The notes: generated by a model not told the origin, from the sequence alone. 51,663 nucleotides of DNA from an uncultured Alphaproteobacteria bacterium (GCA_913062525.1 CAJXWA010000006.1:1-51663), one strand, 5' to 3'. Counted from the first letter of the stretch, positions 17,619-27,645 are shown. Made by a program: numbers and translations.

Positions 17619-17655
17619 AGATCGTTCCTTCAACAGGGGAGCGATCTTCTCTTTT
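17619..17655 (+). terminator. Leader hairpin with T-rich tail before argD
   Basis: AGATCGTTCC (17619-17628) pairs with GGAGCGATCT (17638-17647) over 10 bp with one G-U pair and a 9-nt loop; the tail is TCTCTTTTG. It lies between the predicted argD transcription start and the gene, so it may be an attenuator, or the terminator of the ABC permease transcript. Confidence 0.5.
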
Positions 17656-17691
17656 GAAGACCAATATTTTTAATTTTTGTGGAGAAGGCAC

Positions 17692-18861
17692 ATGATACCC
17701 GCGTTATTGTCGAACTATGCCCCAACAGATCTTTCTTTTGAAAAAGGAGAAGGTGCGTATCTATTTGGGAATGACGGGCGACGATATCTCGACTTCTCCT
17801 CTGGTATCGCTGTGACATCACTTGGTCACGCCCACCCGGACATCGTAGAAGCAATTACAGATCAAGCTTCAAAATTGATGCATATCTCTAATCTGTTTCG
17901 GATACCAGGTCAGGAAGAGTTGGCGCAAAAGCTAGTGGATGCCACCTTTGCTGACGCTGTTTATTTCAGTAATTCCGGCGCAGAAGCGAATGAGTGTGGT
18001 CTGAAAATGATCCGTAAGTATTTCAGCGATAACGGCCAAAGTGAACGGTACAGAGTATTAGCGTTTGAAAACTCATTCCATGGAAGAACACTTGCGACCA
18101 TCGCGGCTGCAGGGCAGGCAAAACTTCTCGAAGGTTTCGGCCCCGTAATGGATGGCTTCGATCAGATTCCAGCTGGTGATATCGAACTGGTGAAGGCTTC
18201 AATTACGCCTGAAACGGCTGGTATTATTATCGAACCGATTATGGGCGAAAGTGGCATTCAAGTGATTGATCCTGATTTCTTACGTGCTCTTCGGACGCTC
18301 TGTGACGAAGAAGGTCTGCTGTTGATGTTTGATGAAATTCAAACTGGAATGGGCCGGACGGGTAAATTGTTTGCCTATGAACATTCAGGCGTTGTTCCCG
18401 ATATTATGACGTCAGCAAAGGCGCTTGGTAATGGTTTTCCCATCGGCGCCTGTTTGGCTGTTGAAAAGGTCGCCAAATGCATGGTTGCAGGCACACATGG
18501 CTCCACATACGGCGGTAACCCGCTGGGAACGCGAGTGGCAGGCACTGTTGTGGATATAATGACAGCGGACGGATTTATGGACCGCGTTGCCCAAATCGGC
18601 GGCCATTTGAAACAAGCATTACACGGCGTCATAGATCGCTATCCAACAGTTATCGAAGAACTTCGCGGTGTCGGCTTACATCTTGGCTTGAAATGCAAAG
18701 TTGAAAATACAGCGTTGCTGGATGCGTTACGGAAACACAGCGTGTTGACGGCGAAGGGCGGCGATAATGTGGTTCGTTTACTGCCACCGTTGATTATCGA
18801 TGAAGATCAAATCAGAGAGTTTATCACAGCACTGGAAGCTGCTTGTGAGGAGTTGGCCTAA
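17692..18861 (+). CDS. argD: Acetylornithine aminotransferase
   Basis: PLP-dependent class III aminotransferase (389 aa) of arginine synthesis; it makes N-acetylornithine, and often also acts in lysine synthesis. Visible motifs are [17 protein letters not shown] (PLP phosphate loop), [36 protein letters not shown] and the PLP-lysine in [14 protein letters not shown]. The ATG at 17692 follows a GGAGAAGG site by 3-4 bp; a TTG at 17677 precedes that site and is rejected. It overlaps argF by one base (TAATG), the normal alphaproteobacterial argD-argF pair. Confidence 0.95.
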   Translation: MIPALLSNYAPTDLSFEKGEGAYLFGNDGRRYLDFSSGIAVTSLGHAHPDIVEAITDQASKLMHISNLFRIPGQEELAQKLVDATFADAVYFSNSGAEANECGLKMIRKYFSDNGQSERYRVLAFENSFHGRTLATIAAAGQAKLLEGFGPVMDGFDQIPAGDIELVKASITPETAGIIIEPIMGESGIQVIDPDFLRALRTLCDEEGLLLMFDEIQTGMGRTGKLFAYEHSGVVPDIMTSAKALGNGFPIGACLAVEKVAKCMVAGTHGSTYGGNPLGTRVAGTVVDIMTADGFMDRVAQIGGHLKQALHGVIDRYPTVIEELRGVGLHLGLKCKVENTALLDALRKHSVLTAKGGDNVVRLLPPLIIDEDQIREFITALEAACEELA

Positions 18862-19790
18862 TGACAAACCCGACCCATTTTTTAGACTTACACGAAGTCT
18901 CCGCGGATGCTTTGCGCGCGATGATTGATGATGGTATTGCTGTAAAGAAGGCCCGCGCGGGCCTTCCCAAGGGGACCAAAGACGAGGGCCGTCCGTTGGA
19001 TGGCCATACACTTGCTTGTATTTTTGAATTTCCATCCACACGGACACGGACGTCATTTGACATGGGAATGCGCCAACTTGGCGGCGATACTATGATCTTG
19101 AACAGCGGCGATATGCAGCTTGGGCGCGGCGAAAGTATCTCAGATACAGCCCGCGTTTTGTCTCGATTTGTTGACGCGATTATGCTCCGAACTGACAGTC
19201 ATGATAAATTGCTGGAGCTGGCCGAAAATTCATCAGTTCCTGTGATCAATGGCCTGACCAATGATAGCCACCCGTGCCAACTTATGGCCGATGTGATGAC
19301 GTTTGAGGAGCATAAAGGCTCCATCAAAAACAAAGTTGTCGCGTGGAGCGGTGATGGCAACAATATGGTGTCCTCTTGGATCCATGCGGCAGGCAAATTT
19401 GATTTTGAGCTTCGTATTGCGTGCCCAGAAGAATTGTCTCCGGATCCGCGAGCTTTGGATTGGGCGAAACAAACCGGCGCCAATATTCACGTAACACGGG
19501 ACCCGGCAGAAGCCGCTGCGGGCGCAGATTGTTTGGTCACAGATACATGGGTGTCTATGGGTGATGATGTTGGTGCACGCCACAATATGCTGAAGCCTTT
19601 CCAGATTAATAAAAAAATCATGGAAAAAGCAGCTAGCGACGCCATATTCATGCATTGCCTACCGGCCCATCGCGATGAAGAAGCGACAGCAGAAGTGTTG
19701 GACGGTCCTCAATCTGTGATTTTCGACGAAGCAGAGAACAGATTACATGCCCAGAAAGCGGTAATACGCTGGTGTATGGGGCTTGTTTAA
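18861..19790 (+). CDS. argF: Ornithine carbamoyltransferase
   Basis: Catalyses carbamoyl phosphate plus ornithine to citrulline (309 aa). The carbamoyl-phosphate loop [17 protein letters not shown] lies near residues 53-69, the ornithine-loop [10 protein letters not shown] near residue 255-265, and the GDGNNM segment in the middle. No regulatory extension is present. It is translationally coupled to argD and followed after 27 bp by hslO, a common alphaproteobacterial order (argD-argF-hslO). Confidence 0.95.
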   Translation: MTNPTHFLDLHEVSADALRAMIDDGIAVKKARAGLPKGTKDEGRPLDGHTLACIFEFPSTRTRTSFDMGMRQLGGDTMILNSGDMQLGRGESISDTARVLSRFVDAIMLRTDSHDKLLELAENSSVPVINGLTNDSHPCQLMADVMTFEEHKGSIKNKVVAWSGDGNNMVSSWIHAAGKFDFELRIACPEELSPDPRALDWAKQTGANIHVTRDPAEAAAGADCLVTDTWVSMGDDVGARHNMLKPFQINKKIMEKAASDAIFMHCLPAHRDEEATAEVLDGPQSVIFDEAENRLHAQKAVIRWCMGLV

Positions 19791-19817
19791 GTCAATTGAA
19801 GTGTGGAAGTTCCTATT

Positions 19818-20747
19818 ATGACTGAAATTTCGGATACCAAGATCGTCACTGACAATCTTATTCAACCTTTCCAGATGGCGGAGGCCGGTGTTCGTGGCCG
19901 TATTGTTCGTGTTGGCGACGTGTTGGATGATATTTTGGCGCGTCATAATTATCCGGATCGTGTTGCTCAGTTGTTGGGCGAAGGCCTGGTTCTAGCCGCC
20001 ATGCTCGGTGGTGCTTTGAAGTTTGATGGTATTTTTACCGTTCAAACCAAAGGCGACGGTGCTATCAGCATGATCGCGGCAGATATGTCTACGCCGGGCG
20101 ATTTGCGGGGCTATGCCGCGTTTGATGCCGATAAACTTGATGCTGCCGAAGCGTCAACAAGCACGGACATTGTGTCTCGTTTTCTGGGTAAAGGGTATAT
20201 TGCCTTTACCATTGATGCCAAAGGCAACGAGCAGCGCTATCAAGGGATCGTTGAGCTTGAAGGTACCAATCTTGCTGAATGCATGGAAAGTTACTTTACA
20301 CGTTCCGAACAAATTGAAACTCGTTTGAAGGTTGCGGTTGAGAAGGTGGACGGTAAATGGCGCGCCGGTGGTCTGATGATCCAACGCCTGCCTGAAACCG
20401 GAAAGCTGGAGTCTGACGTTGAAGCCGCTGAAGAAGGGTGGCGTAACGCTGAAGCCTTGGTGCAAACGGTAACCGACGAAGAATTAACGGATACTCGGCT
20501 TCGGTCTTCCGAATTGTTATACCGAATTTTCCACGAAGACGGCGTATGGCTTTATGATATTCACGAATTGGCCGATAATTGCAGTTGCAGTGAGGCGCGT
20601 GTTCTCAACACATTAAAATCTTTTTCGACTGAAAACCTTGAAGAGATGTGTGAAGACGGCGTTATTGGCGTGGATTGCCAATTCTGTAGTGCCCGATACG
20701 AACTGACTGTTTCGGATGTTGAAGCTGCTAACGAAGATCCATCATAA
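19818..20747 (+). CDS. hslO: Redox-regulated chaperone Hsp33
   Basis: Hsp33 (309 aa) is a holdase activated by oxidation that releases zinc and unfolds its C-terminus. The zinc site is visible as CSCSEARV and, 33 residues on, CQFC, together CxC...CxxC near residues 255-290. The N-terminal domain has the family GEGLVLAAMLGGALKFDG. The ATG at 19818 has GGAAG nine bases upstream; an ATG at 19803 would add five residues. Last gene of the argD-argF-hslO unit. Confidence 0.95.
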   Translation: MTEISDTKIVTDNLIQPFQMAEAGVRGRIVRVGDVLDDILARHNYPDRVAQLLGEGLVLAAMLGGALKFDGIFTVQTKGDGAISMIAADMSTPGDLRGYAAFDADKLDAAEASTSTDIVSRFLGKGYIAFTIDAKGNEQRYQGIVELEGTNLAECMESYFTRSEQIETRLKVAVEKVDGKWRAGGLMIQRLPETGKLESDVEAAEEGWRNAEALVQTVTDEELTDTRLRSSELLYRIFHEDGVWLYDIHELADNCSCSEARVLNTLKSFSTENLEEMCEDGVIGVDCQFCSARYELTVSDVEAANEDPS

Positions 20748-20810
20748 AGTTGCCGCTTTTATAGGTGATGTTCCATGTGTAATGGAAAACTAAAGGGGCT
20801 TGTGGTTGTA

Positions 20811-21404
20811 ATGGGTATTTGGCGCGTAATCGTATTAGCTGGTGTAATAGGTGTAAGTTCAACCCTTGCCGGATGTGCAAACACACCCGATAAACCAACT
20901 TATGCAGAGATAACCTTTCGTCATTTAGCGCCCATTTTGTTGGATGTGGGCGAAATTCGCGTTGAGAATTCTTATAAGTCACCGCTTGCAGCCCCAAATG
21001 TTGAACATGAGCTTCCGGTAAAAATAGATGCCACCATTCGTCGTTGGGCCAGTGATCGATTGCGGGCTGTGGGCAAGGCAGATGCCTACGCGGTGCTCAC
21101 CATAAAAGAGGCGAGTGTCATTGAAAAGCCGTTGAAGACGGTCAAAGGCCTTTCCGGATTTTTCACAAATGACCAATCAGAACGGTATGACTTCAAAATC
21201 TCGGCTGAGCTCAAAATTGTGACAATCAACGGAGCCAAGGGGCTGGTTACTGTCGAAGCCAACCGAACGAAAACCGTGCCTGAGAATATTACTCTGAACG
21301 CGCGGGAAATGATGTATTTTGAACGTACTGAAGTTCTACTCAGTGATTTTAATACTCAAATGGAAAAAAATATTCAGACATATTTGAGTAAATTCCTCAA
21401 GTAA
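20811..21404 (+). CDS. Predicted lipoprotein of unknown function
   Basis: I do not recognise the family. From the ATG at 20811 the 197-residue product has a basic tip (MGIWR), a hydrophobic core and the lipobox LAGC at residues 19-22, so it should be acylated and exported. The mature part is mixed alpha/beta with no cysteines after the lipobox and a basic, amphipathic C-terminus. A second ATG at 20775 has a closer AGGTGA site and would add twelve residues (MCNGKLKG...) in front of the signal peptide; the choice is open. It sits between hslO (63 bp upstream) and a TetR-RND cluster 144 bp downstream, so membership in either unit is uncertain. Confidence 0.75.
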   Translation: MGIWRVIVLAGVIGVSSTLAGCANTPDKPTYAEITFRHLAPILLDVGEIRVENSYKSPLAAPNVEHELPVKIDATIRRWASDRLRAVGKADAYAVLTIKEASVIEKPLKTVKGLSGFFTNDQSERYDFKISAELKIVTINGAKGLVTVEANRTKTVPENITLNAREMMYFERTEVLLSDFNTQMEKNIQTYLSKFLK

Positions 21405-21457
21405 CGTGCCTGCCTGAATACTCTTTCTGATTAAAAACCCTCATTTTGAAATTCTTT

Positions 21458-21486
21458 TCGACGGATGCCGCTTAGCCATCCGTTGA
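21458..21486. other. Intergenic hairpin upstream of tetR-type gene
   Basis: TCGACGGATG (21458-21467) pairs with CATCCGTTGA (21477-21486) over 10 bp with one G-U pair and a 9-nt loop. No T-run follows, so it may be a weak terminator of the lipoprotein gene or an operator for the TetR protein. The rest of 21405-21548 shows no gene. Confidence 0.4.
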
Positions 21487-21548
21487 ATTATCATGGAAAA
21501 AATATTGTACCTCTTGCATTTTCGGGTTGAGGGACCTACATATGAAAA

Positions 21549-22238
21549 ATGGTTCAAACGATCGACCTAAAATCTAAGGTTCCCAAAAAGACTTCAGCAG
21601 CCGATAAACTGCTAGAGGCTGCGGGACCGCTGTTTTCGGATCGCCCCTTCGATGTTGTCTCAACCCGCGAGATCGCAGACGCGGCGCAGGTGAATCTGTC
21701 CGCTATTTCCTATCACTTTGGAAGTAAAGAAGGGCTGTATGAAGCCATATTTGAACGCATCATATCTGATTTGGCACCAGTCCGGGACGGCCTGACCGCG
21801 TATGTCGACGTTAGCCTACCGCTGGCCAAAAATGACGTGCCTAAGCAACGTCAGGTGATTTCAACCCTGATCCATAACCTAATTGATGCCATCACGGATG
21901 ACAATCATCCGAGGTGGCGCATGCGACTTATGTTTCAGGAGGTCCAGCGTCAGGGACCGTGCTTCGATTTGGTTTTGGAAAAACATATACATGTTATGCA
22001 TGATCTGGTTGGCAGTCTGGTTGCCCTTATCATCGAAAAAGAAACTTCCAGTGAAGATGTAAAATTCCTGACTCAAGCTGTGTTGGGGCTGTGTTTACAA
22101 CACGGACTGAACGAAGCGCTGGTCATGAAACGGTTGAACTGGGAAAAAATTGGTCCAGCCGAACTGGAAATCATCAAACAATCCACGACAGGGCATATCT
22201 TGGCACTGCTCGGTATCAGTAATCCGTTAAAGGCATAA
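21549..22238 (+). CDS. TetR/AcrR family regulator
   Basis: A 229-residue repressor with an N-terminal TetR helix-turn-helix (residues about 17-64: AADKLLEAAGPLF..., STREIADAAQVNLSAISYHFGSKEGLYEAIF). The C-terminal ligand domain resembles the CecR/YbiH type that pairs with efflux genes. Its gene is 5 bp upstream of the RND adaptor, so it most likely autoregulates and controls the pump. The ATG at 21549 is 14 bp from the GAGGGA site (21529-21534), too far; that site is ideally placed for an out-of-frame ATG at 21542 (see findings). Confidence 0.88.
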   Translation: MVQTIDLKSKVPKKTSAADKLLEAAGPLFSDRPFDVVSTREIADAAQVNLSAISYHFGSKEGLYEAIFERIISDLAPVRDGLTAYVDVSLPLAKNDVPKQRQVISTLIHNLIDAITDDNHPRWRMRLMFQEVQRQGPCFDLVLEKHIHVMHDLVGSLVALIIEKETSSEDVKFLTQAVLGLCLQHGLNEALVMKRLNWEKIGPAELEIIKQSTTGHILALLGISNPLKA

Positions 22239-22242
22239 TCGA

Positions 22243-23496
22243 ATGGCAAAAATCTTTGCAACCACCTTCAAAATTTTGTTGCCATTGGTAATACTGGGCG
22301 CAGGTGCCGGCAGTTTCGGTTATTTTGTATCGAGTAAAGCTATTGAAAAACCCAAAGAAGTAAATGAACGTTCGTGGAATGTTTCTGTTATAGAGGCTCG
22401 ACCTAGGACACTGGTTCCAACAGTTGCTGTGTTTGGGACGATAATTTCAGCTCGAAACGTAGATCTTCGGTCGTTGGTGGCGGGCGAAGTCATTCATGTT
22501 GCAGAGACTTTTCGAGAAGGGGCGCATCTTAAAAAAGGCGATTTGCTTGTGGAGGTTGATCCTTTCGCCTATCGCTCAAACGTTGCTGAAAAAGAGGCTG
22601 CGGTGTTAGAAGCTCGATCACGTCTTGCCGAATTACAGGCTGTGGTTAAATCCGATCGCATTCTTTTGGTTCGAGATAAAGAGATTTTGGAATTAGAAAA
22701 GAGAAACGTTGCCCGGTCTGAAAAGCTCCGTAAAAAAGGTAATATTTCAGATAAATCTCTTGATACCGCCAAAACAAATCTCTCTCGCCAACATCAACAA
22801 CATGAACAACGTGTTGCCCAAACAGCAATCCAAAATGCCCGTATCGGTCAGCAAAGAGCCACCTTGCAGCGCCAGCAAATTGGCCTTTCTATCGCCAAAA
22901 GAGATCTTGAGAATACACGGCTTCTTGCGCCGTTCTCAGGGTATCTGTCAAACATAAGCGTGGAACTTGGCATGCGGATTGATGCCAAAGATCAGGTGGC
23001 CAAAATCATTGATGCGACCCGTATGGAAGTTCAATTTCATTTGTCGAACCAACAATACGGTGTGCTGCTTGATAGCTCCGAAGGTGTTGTGGGCAGAAAT
23101 GTCAACGTGAGTTGGACCGCGGGCCGGTCACTCCATAGCTTTGAAGGTGAAATTGCGCGTATTGGCTCTGAAATCAAATCTGAAACGGGCGGCGTGGAAA
23201 TATACGCAGTTCTCAAAAAATCACCGCAGTTGCAACGACTTCGCCCGGGCGCATTTGTAGATGTGACACTCAATTCAGTTAGTTTTGAAAATGCGATTAA
23301 GTTGCCTGATCATGCCATATTTGAGAATGACAGAGTTTATATTGTGGAAGACGGACGATTACAGCCCCGCAAAGTCAATATCCTCAGCAGCGATGGGACA
23401 GATCTAATTGTTGGTGGTGATTTGAACGCTGGCGACAAAATTTTAACCAGTCGCTTCGCTGAGGTAGGTCCCGGTATTAAAGTGGAGATACGATAA
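22243..23496 (+). CDS. RND efflux periplasmic adaptor (MFP)
   Basis: A 417-residue membrane fusion protein. An N-terminal membrane anchor (about residues 7-27) is followed by the half-lipoyl motif RSLVAGEVIHVAETFREGAHLKKGD split over two halves, a coiled-coil hairpin of charged repeats (residues about 105-205), the second lipoyl half (LLAPFSGYLSNISVELGMRI) and beta-barrel/MPD domains. It joins the inner membrane pump to an outer-membrane channel; no TolC-like gene is present in the window. AAAGG lies within the end of the tetR-type gene. It overlaps the pump gene by one base (TAATG). Confidence 0.9.
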   Translation: MAKIFATTFKILLPLVILGAGAGSFGYFVSSKAIEKPKEVNERSWNVSVIEARPRTLVPTVAVFGTIISARNVDLRSLVAGEVIHVAETFREGAHLKKGDLLVEVDPFAYRSNVAEKEAAVLEARSRLAELQAVVKSDRILLVRDKEILELEKRNVARSEKLRKKGNISDKSLDTAKTNLSRQHQQHEQRVAQTAIQNARIGQQRATLQRQQIGLSIAKRDLENTRLLAPFSGYLSNISVELGMRIDAKDQVAKIIDATRMEVQFHLSNQQYGVLLDSSEGVVGRNVNVSWTAGRSLHSFEGEIARIGSEIKSETGGVEIYAVLKKSPQLQRLRPGAFVDVTLNSVSFENAIKLPDHAIFENDRVYIVEDGRLQPRKVNILSSDGTDLIVGGDLNAGDKILTSRFAEVGPGIKVEIR

Positions 23497-26400
23497 TGGA
23501 TCTCCCTCGCATGGTCTCCCTCTTTGTAAAGCATAAAAATGCGGCCAATCTACTGATGATCATGATGATTGTACTGGGCGGTTTTTCTCTTGCTCGATTG
23601 AATACTCAGTTTTTTCCTGATTTTGGTACTGATGTGGTGTCGGTCAGCATAATTTGGCCCGGTGCTAGCCCAGAAGATGTCGATACGAACATTACGACAG
23701 CTCTTTTGCCAGAGGTCCGATTCCTGAACGGTGTCAAAAAAGTTCAGTCTTTTTCGGTTGAAGGCAGTAGCACGATTGTTGTGGAGTTCGAACCCGGCAC
23801 CGACATGCAGGAAGCGTTGTCAAACGTCGAACAGGCCGTGGCACAAATTACCACATTCCCAGATACCATCGAGACCCCGATTACCAAGCGTATCGTTCTT
23901 TATGATGCTATTTCAAGGATTTCAGTCTCAGGGCCCTATTCAGAAACAGCCCTAAAGGCGATTGCAAAAACAATTCGGGATGACTTGCTTGAACTGGGGA
24001 TTGACAAAATCACCATGTTCGGTGCGCGTGATGAAGAATTATGGGTTGAGGTTCCAGAGAGGACCTTACGCCGCTATGATTTGACACTGGGTGATATTGC
24101 GACGGTAATCCAGAACAACTCCAAAGACGTGCCTCTTGGGACAATGGGTGGCACGTTTGAACGTCAATTGCGTTCAATTGAGCAAAAGAATGATGCTATT
24201 GGTCTTGGGCACTTGGAGATTAAATCCCTCCCAAGCGGTGAGAAAGTATATCTGAGAGATGTGGCGGTCTTGAAGGACGCCTTTTCTGAAAATGGGAAAA
24301 CAGGTGTTCAAGATGGATTTAATGCGGTTGAAATTTTCATCCAACGCTCCCAATCCACTGACGCACTTGAAGCGGCTGATACGGTCAACAAATACATAGA
24401 AGTTGAGAAAAAACGCTGGCCTAAGGCGTTGAAGATTAAACAGTTTGATGTGCAAGCGAGCCTCATCCAAGACCGCATCCGCCTTTTGCTAACAAACGGC
24501 TTAAGTGGCCTTGCGCTTGTGTTACTGATTTTGTTTGTTTTCTTGAATATTCGCGTCGCATTTTGGGTTGCTATGGGGATTCCCGTGGCAATTTTGGCAA
24601 CGGCGGGTGTGATGCTCTTTACTGGCCAATCCATTAACATGATCAGCATGTTTGCCATCATTATGAGCCTTGGCATTATTGTGGATGATGCCATCGTCGT
24701 TGGTGAGCATAGTAGCTACTTGAAGTCAAAAGGGTATAGGCCGTTGGAGGCTGCTGAAAAAGGGGCTCTTCGGATGCTGGCACCGGTTTTTGCATCTAGT
24801 TTGACCACCATTGCAGCGTTTTTGCCAATTTTCATGATCGGCGACATTATCGGACAGATCATTGTTGCCATTCCCTCAGTTGTGGTGGCGGTGCTTGTGG
24901 CTAGTCTGATCGAGTGTTTCTTTGTGCTGCCGGGGCATATGCGATTTGCTCTTCGGCAAACAGGAAATGACAGTCGGGCGCGTATATGGTTCGATGCGAA
25001 GTTTTCTCATTTCCAAAGTCACATTTTTAAAACAATGGTTACTAAGGTCGTTGAATGGAGATACGCAACGCTAGCCGCAGCGGTGGCAATTCTTATGGTG
25101 GCTTTTGGCTTAATGGCGGGGGGGCGGGTTGGATTTACGTTTTTTCCAACGCCTGAAGCGGATGTCGTTCAGGCAAACATTGTATTCTCCCCCGGTGTAC
25201 AGCGGACCCAAACCAAAAGAATGATGCAAGAAATGCAGCGCGCCCTTAATCAGGTGGAAGCCGACCTTACGGATGGAAGGAGAGGGTTAATTGCCTCTTC
25301 GTTTGGAAAGATTGGGGTTAGCGTTGGTGGACAGTTTAGCGCCGTATCCGGAGATCATCGTGCCGGTCTGCAAGTCGAGCTGGTTTCTGCTGACCATAGG
25401 GATATTCGAACGCAAGATTTTATTCGGGCGTGGCGGGCAGAGATAAAACCGCAAGCTGGATTGCTGCGAATTGCTCTGACGGAAAGGATCGGCGGCCCTC
25501 CTGGTAAAGAGCTGGATATTCGATTGAAGGGTACTGAAACCGAAGCTCTGAAGTTGGCAGCAGAAGAAGTGAAAAGTTTGCTGAAGAGGTTTAGTGGAAT
25601 TTCCAGCATTGAAGATGATCTCCCAACAGGGAAGCAAGAACTTATTCTGGAATTAACCGCCCGTGGACGAGCCTTGGGCTTTACAACCGAGGATATCTCA
25701 GCGCAAGTGCGTGCAGCCTTTGAAGGCTTAATTGCTAAAAAATTTGCTCGTGGGGATGAAGAGGTAACAATTCGAGTGCAATATCCAAGAGACAAAATTT
25801 CAGTAGATACACTTCAAAATTTTTACTTAAGGGGCAAAAATTCTGCCGAAGTTCCTTTGAGCGAAGTTGTAAAAATCAGATCTGAACAAGGATATGCTCG
25901 AATAAAACGTGAAAATGGTGTTCGTGAGGTTTCAATCACCGGGGAAATTGACGAAAACATCACATCGGCTGATACCATTTTACAAGCCTTGCCTGAAGGT
26001 GGTTTGCGAGCCATTGTCGAAAAATATGAATTGAAATACCGCTTCGCTGGAAAATCTGAAGAACAAGAAGAAACTCTTGGTGATATGAAGTTTGGAGCCA
26101 CGATCGGGTTGTCAGCAATATACCTGATTCTGGCTTGGGTTTTTGCATCCTACACCCGCCCAATCGTCGTCATGTCGATCATTCCGTTCGGTTTGGTTGG
26201 GGCTATTGTCGGTCATTATCTGCTTGGATTTAATCTCACGATTTTGTCGCTTATCGCATTGCTTGGTCTATCGGGTATCTTGGTCAATAACTCGATTATT
26301 CTGGTGAGCGTGGTCGAAGAGCGTCTAGAAAAAGGAGAAAGTTTTATAAACGCTGTTATTGATGGGACTTGCGATCGCTTACGGGCAGTTTTACTGACTT

Positions 26401-26603
26401 CGCTAACAACAATCGGAGGGCTGTGCCCCTTGTTGTTCGAGACAAGTTTACAGGCACAGTTTTTGATCCCCATGGCAATCACAATGGTCTTCGGCTTGAT
26501 GGTCGCCACATTTCTCGTCTTGTTCCTAGTCCCAAGTCTGTTGTTAATTCAGCAGGACTTTGGGCGCATGGTTTTGGCCGTTAAAAGAGTTGTGAATGCT
26601 TGA
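23496..26603 (+). CDS. RND superfamily efflux pump, inner membrane subunit
   Basis: A 1035-residue AcrB/HAE1-family transporter that extrudes lipophilic compounds by proton antiport. It shows the two-fold repeat of a first helix, large periplasmic domain (residues about 35-330 and 555-860) and helices 2-6 and 8-12. TM4 carries the proton-relay pair in SLGIIVDDAIVVGEH (two adjacent Asp), and the C-terminal half has LLGLSGILVNNSIILV. The group resembles the "efflux RND transporter permease subunit" of marine alphaproteobacteria rather than the classical MexB. Together with the TetR and adaptor genes it forms a three-gene operon; substrate unknown. Confidence 0.92.
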   Translation: MDLPRMVSLFVKHKNAANLLMIMMIVLGGFSLARLNTQFFPDFGTDVVSVSIIWPGASPEDVDTNITTALLPEVRFLNGVKKVQSFSVEGSSTIVVEFEPGTDMQEALSNVEQAVAQITTFPDTIETPITKRIVLYDAISRISVSGPYSETALKAIAKTIRDDLLELGIDKITMFGARDEELWVEVPERTLRRYDLTLGDIATVIQNNSKDVPLGTMGGTFERQLRSIEQKNDAIGLGHLEIKSLPSGEKVYLRDVAVLKDAFSENGKTGVQDGFNAVEIFIQRSQSTDALEAADTVNKYIEVEKKRWPKALKIKQFDVQASLIQDRIRLLLTNGLSGLALVLLILFVFLNIRVAFWVAMGIPVAILATAGVMLFTGQSINMISMFAIIMSLGIIVDDAIVVGEHSSYLKSKGYRPLEAAEKGALRMLAPVFASSLTTIAAFLPIFMIGDIIGQIIVAIPSVVVAVLVASLIECFFVLPGHMRFALRQTGNDSRARIWFDAKFSHFQSHIFKTMVTKVVEWRYATLAAAVAILMVAFGLMAGGRVGFTFFPTPEADVVQANIVFSPGVQRTQTKRMMQEMQRALNQVEADLTDGRRGLIASSFGKIGVSVGGQFSAVSGDHRAGLQVELVSADHRDIRTQDFIRAWRAEIKPQAGLLRIALTERIGGPPGKELDIRLKGTETEALKLAAEEVKSLLKRFSGISSIEDDLPTGKQELILELTARGRALGFTTEDISAQVRAAFEGLIAKKFARGDEEVTIRVQYPRDKISVDTLQNFYLRGKNSAEVPLSEVVKIRSEQGYARIKRENGVREVSITGEIDENITSADTILQALPEGGLRAIVEKYELKYRFAGKSEEQEETLGDMKFGATIGLSAIYLILAWVFASYTRPIVVMSIIPFGLVGAIVGHYLLGFNLTILSLIALLGLSGILVNNSIILVSVVEERLEKGESFINAVIDGTCDRLRAVLLTSLTTIGGLCPLLFETSLQAQFLIPMAITMVFGLMVATFLVLFLVPSLLLIQQDFGRMVLAVKRVVNA

Positions 26604-26612
26604 ACTTGTCCT

Positions 26613-27194
26613 TTAATCTTTCTGGATAAAGGACAATAACTCATTGCGGGTGATATCGGATTTTCTGAAAATCCCGAGCATACTACTTGTGATCATAGTA
26701 ACGCCGTCTTTATGAACGCCGCGGGTTGTCATGCATTGATGAGCGCTTTCAATGACAACAGCAACGCCTTTAGGCTTTAAAGCCTGATCGATTGTGTTAG
26801 CGATTTGCTGCGTCAGTTTTTCTTGGATTTGAAGGCGTTTGGAAAAGGCGTCGACAACGCGGGCAAGTTTGGAAATCCCAACAACCCGGCTATCAGGCAT
26901 GTAGGCCACATGGGCGACACCCGTAATGGGAACCATATGATGTTCACAGTAGCTTTCAAGTCGGATACCTTTGAGAATAATCATCTCATCATATCCGGCG
27001 ACCTCATCGAAGGTGCGAGCCAGATAATCAGCGGGATTTTCTTCATATCCTGCAAAAAACTCACCGTAAGATCTGGTGACCCGGTCAGGGGTTCCGCGTA
27101 ATCCTTCACGATCAGGATTATCACCAGCCCATCTGATAAGGGTTCTTACCGCTTCTTCAGCTTGTTCCTTCGTTGGTTTATCCGTATTGCCCAT
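26613..27194 (-). CDS. folE: GTP cyclohydrolase I
   Basis: Type IA GTP cyclohydrolase (193 aa), which turns GTP into 7,8-dihydroneopterin triphosphate for folate (and queuosine) synthesis. The zinc ligands and catalytic residues are in [19 protein letters not shown] and [10 protein letters not shown] (Cys-His-Cys), with [20 protein letters not shown] between. It is of normal length and its stop lies 9 bp from the convergent RND pump gene. It follows apaG on the same strand. Confidence 0.95.
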   Translation of the reverse strand: MGNTDKPTKEQAEEAVRTLIRWAGDNPDREGLRGTPDRVTRSYGEFFAGYEENPADYLARTFDEVAGYDEMIILKGIRLESYCEHHMVPITGVAHVAYMPDSRVVGISKLARVVDAFSKRLQIQEKLTQQIANTIDQALKPKGVAVVIESAHQCMTTRGVHKDGVTMITSSMLGIFRKSDITRNELLSFIQKD

Positions 27195-27237
27195 ATTCAG
27201 TTCCTATATCCATCCCCGATGGAAAATTTTAATCTGT

Positions 27238-27645
27238 TCAATTTAATGGCCCAGCTTCATGCGGGCTGTCCAGTGAAAAGGCAGGAATCTCAACAACAAT
27301 CCAACGTCCACCATCTACTTCCATATCGTAAGATCCAAACATTATCCCAGACGGCGTTGTCAACGGGGTGCCGCTTGTATATTCAAATGACTGCCCCGGC
27401 TCCAATACAGGTTGTTCTCCAATGACGCCTTCGCCGCGAACAACTTCGGTGTGGCCTGTTGCATCAGTGATATGCCAACTGCGTTGGCGAAGTGTCACTT
27501 TGTTCTCTCCTACATTTCGAATGCGGACCTTATAAGCCCAGACATATAAATTGTCTTCTGGATCAGACCGACCACTCATATAAGTCGGTTGAACCGAGAC
27601 TTCAATTCCGTTTGTTGTCTTGGTGTACGGACTATTCCATTGCAT
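27238..27645 (-). CDS. apaG: ApaG protein
   Basis: A 135-residue single-domain beta-sandwich protein of the ApaG/DUF525 family. Recognisable blocks are VSVQPTYMSGRSDPEDNLYVWAY split around the first strand pair, NVGENKVTLRQRSWHITDATG, and the C-terminal GVIGEQPVLEPGQSFEYTSG with GSYDMEVDGG. Role: pyrophosphate/dinucleotide or metal binding has been proposed, not settled. Start: ATG 27645 (a TTG at 27648 precedes it in frame). It is 43 bp upstream of folE; apaG near metZ is a common alphaproteobacterial neighbourhood. Confidence 0.92.
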   Translation of the reverse strand: MQWNSPYTKTTNGIEVSVQPTYMSGRSDPEDNLYVWAYKVRIRNVGENKVTLRQRSWHITDATGHTEVVRGEGVIGEQPVLEPGQSFEYTSGTPLTTPSGIMFGSYDMEVDGGRWIVVEIPAFSLDSPHEAGPLN

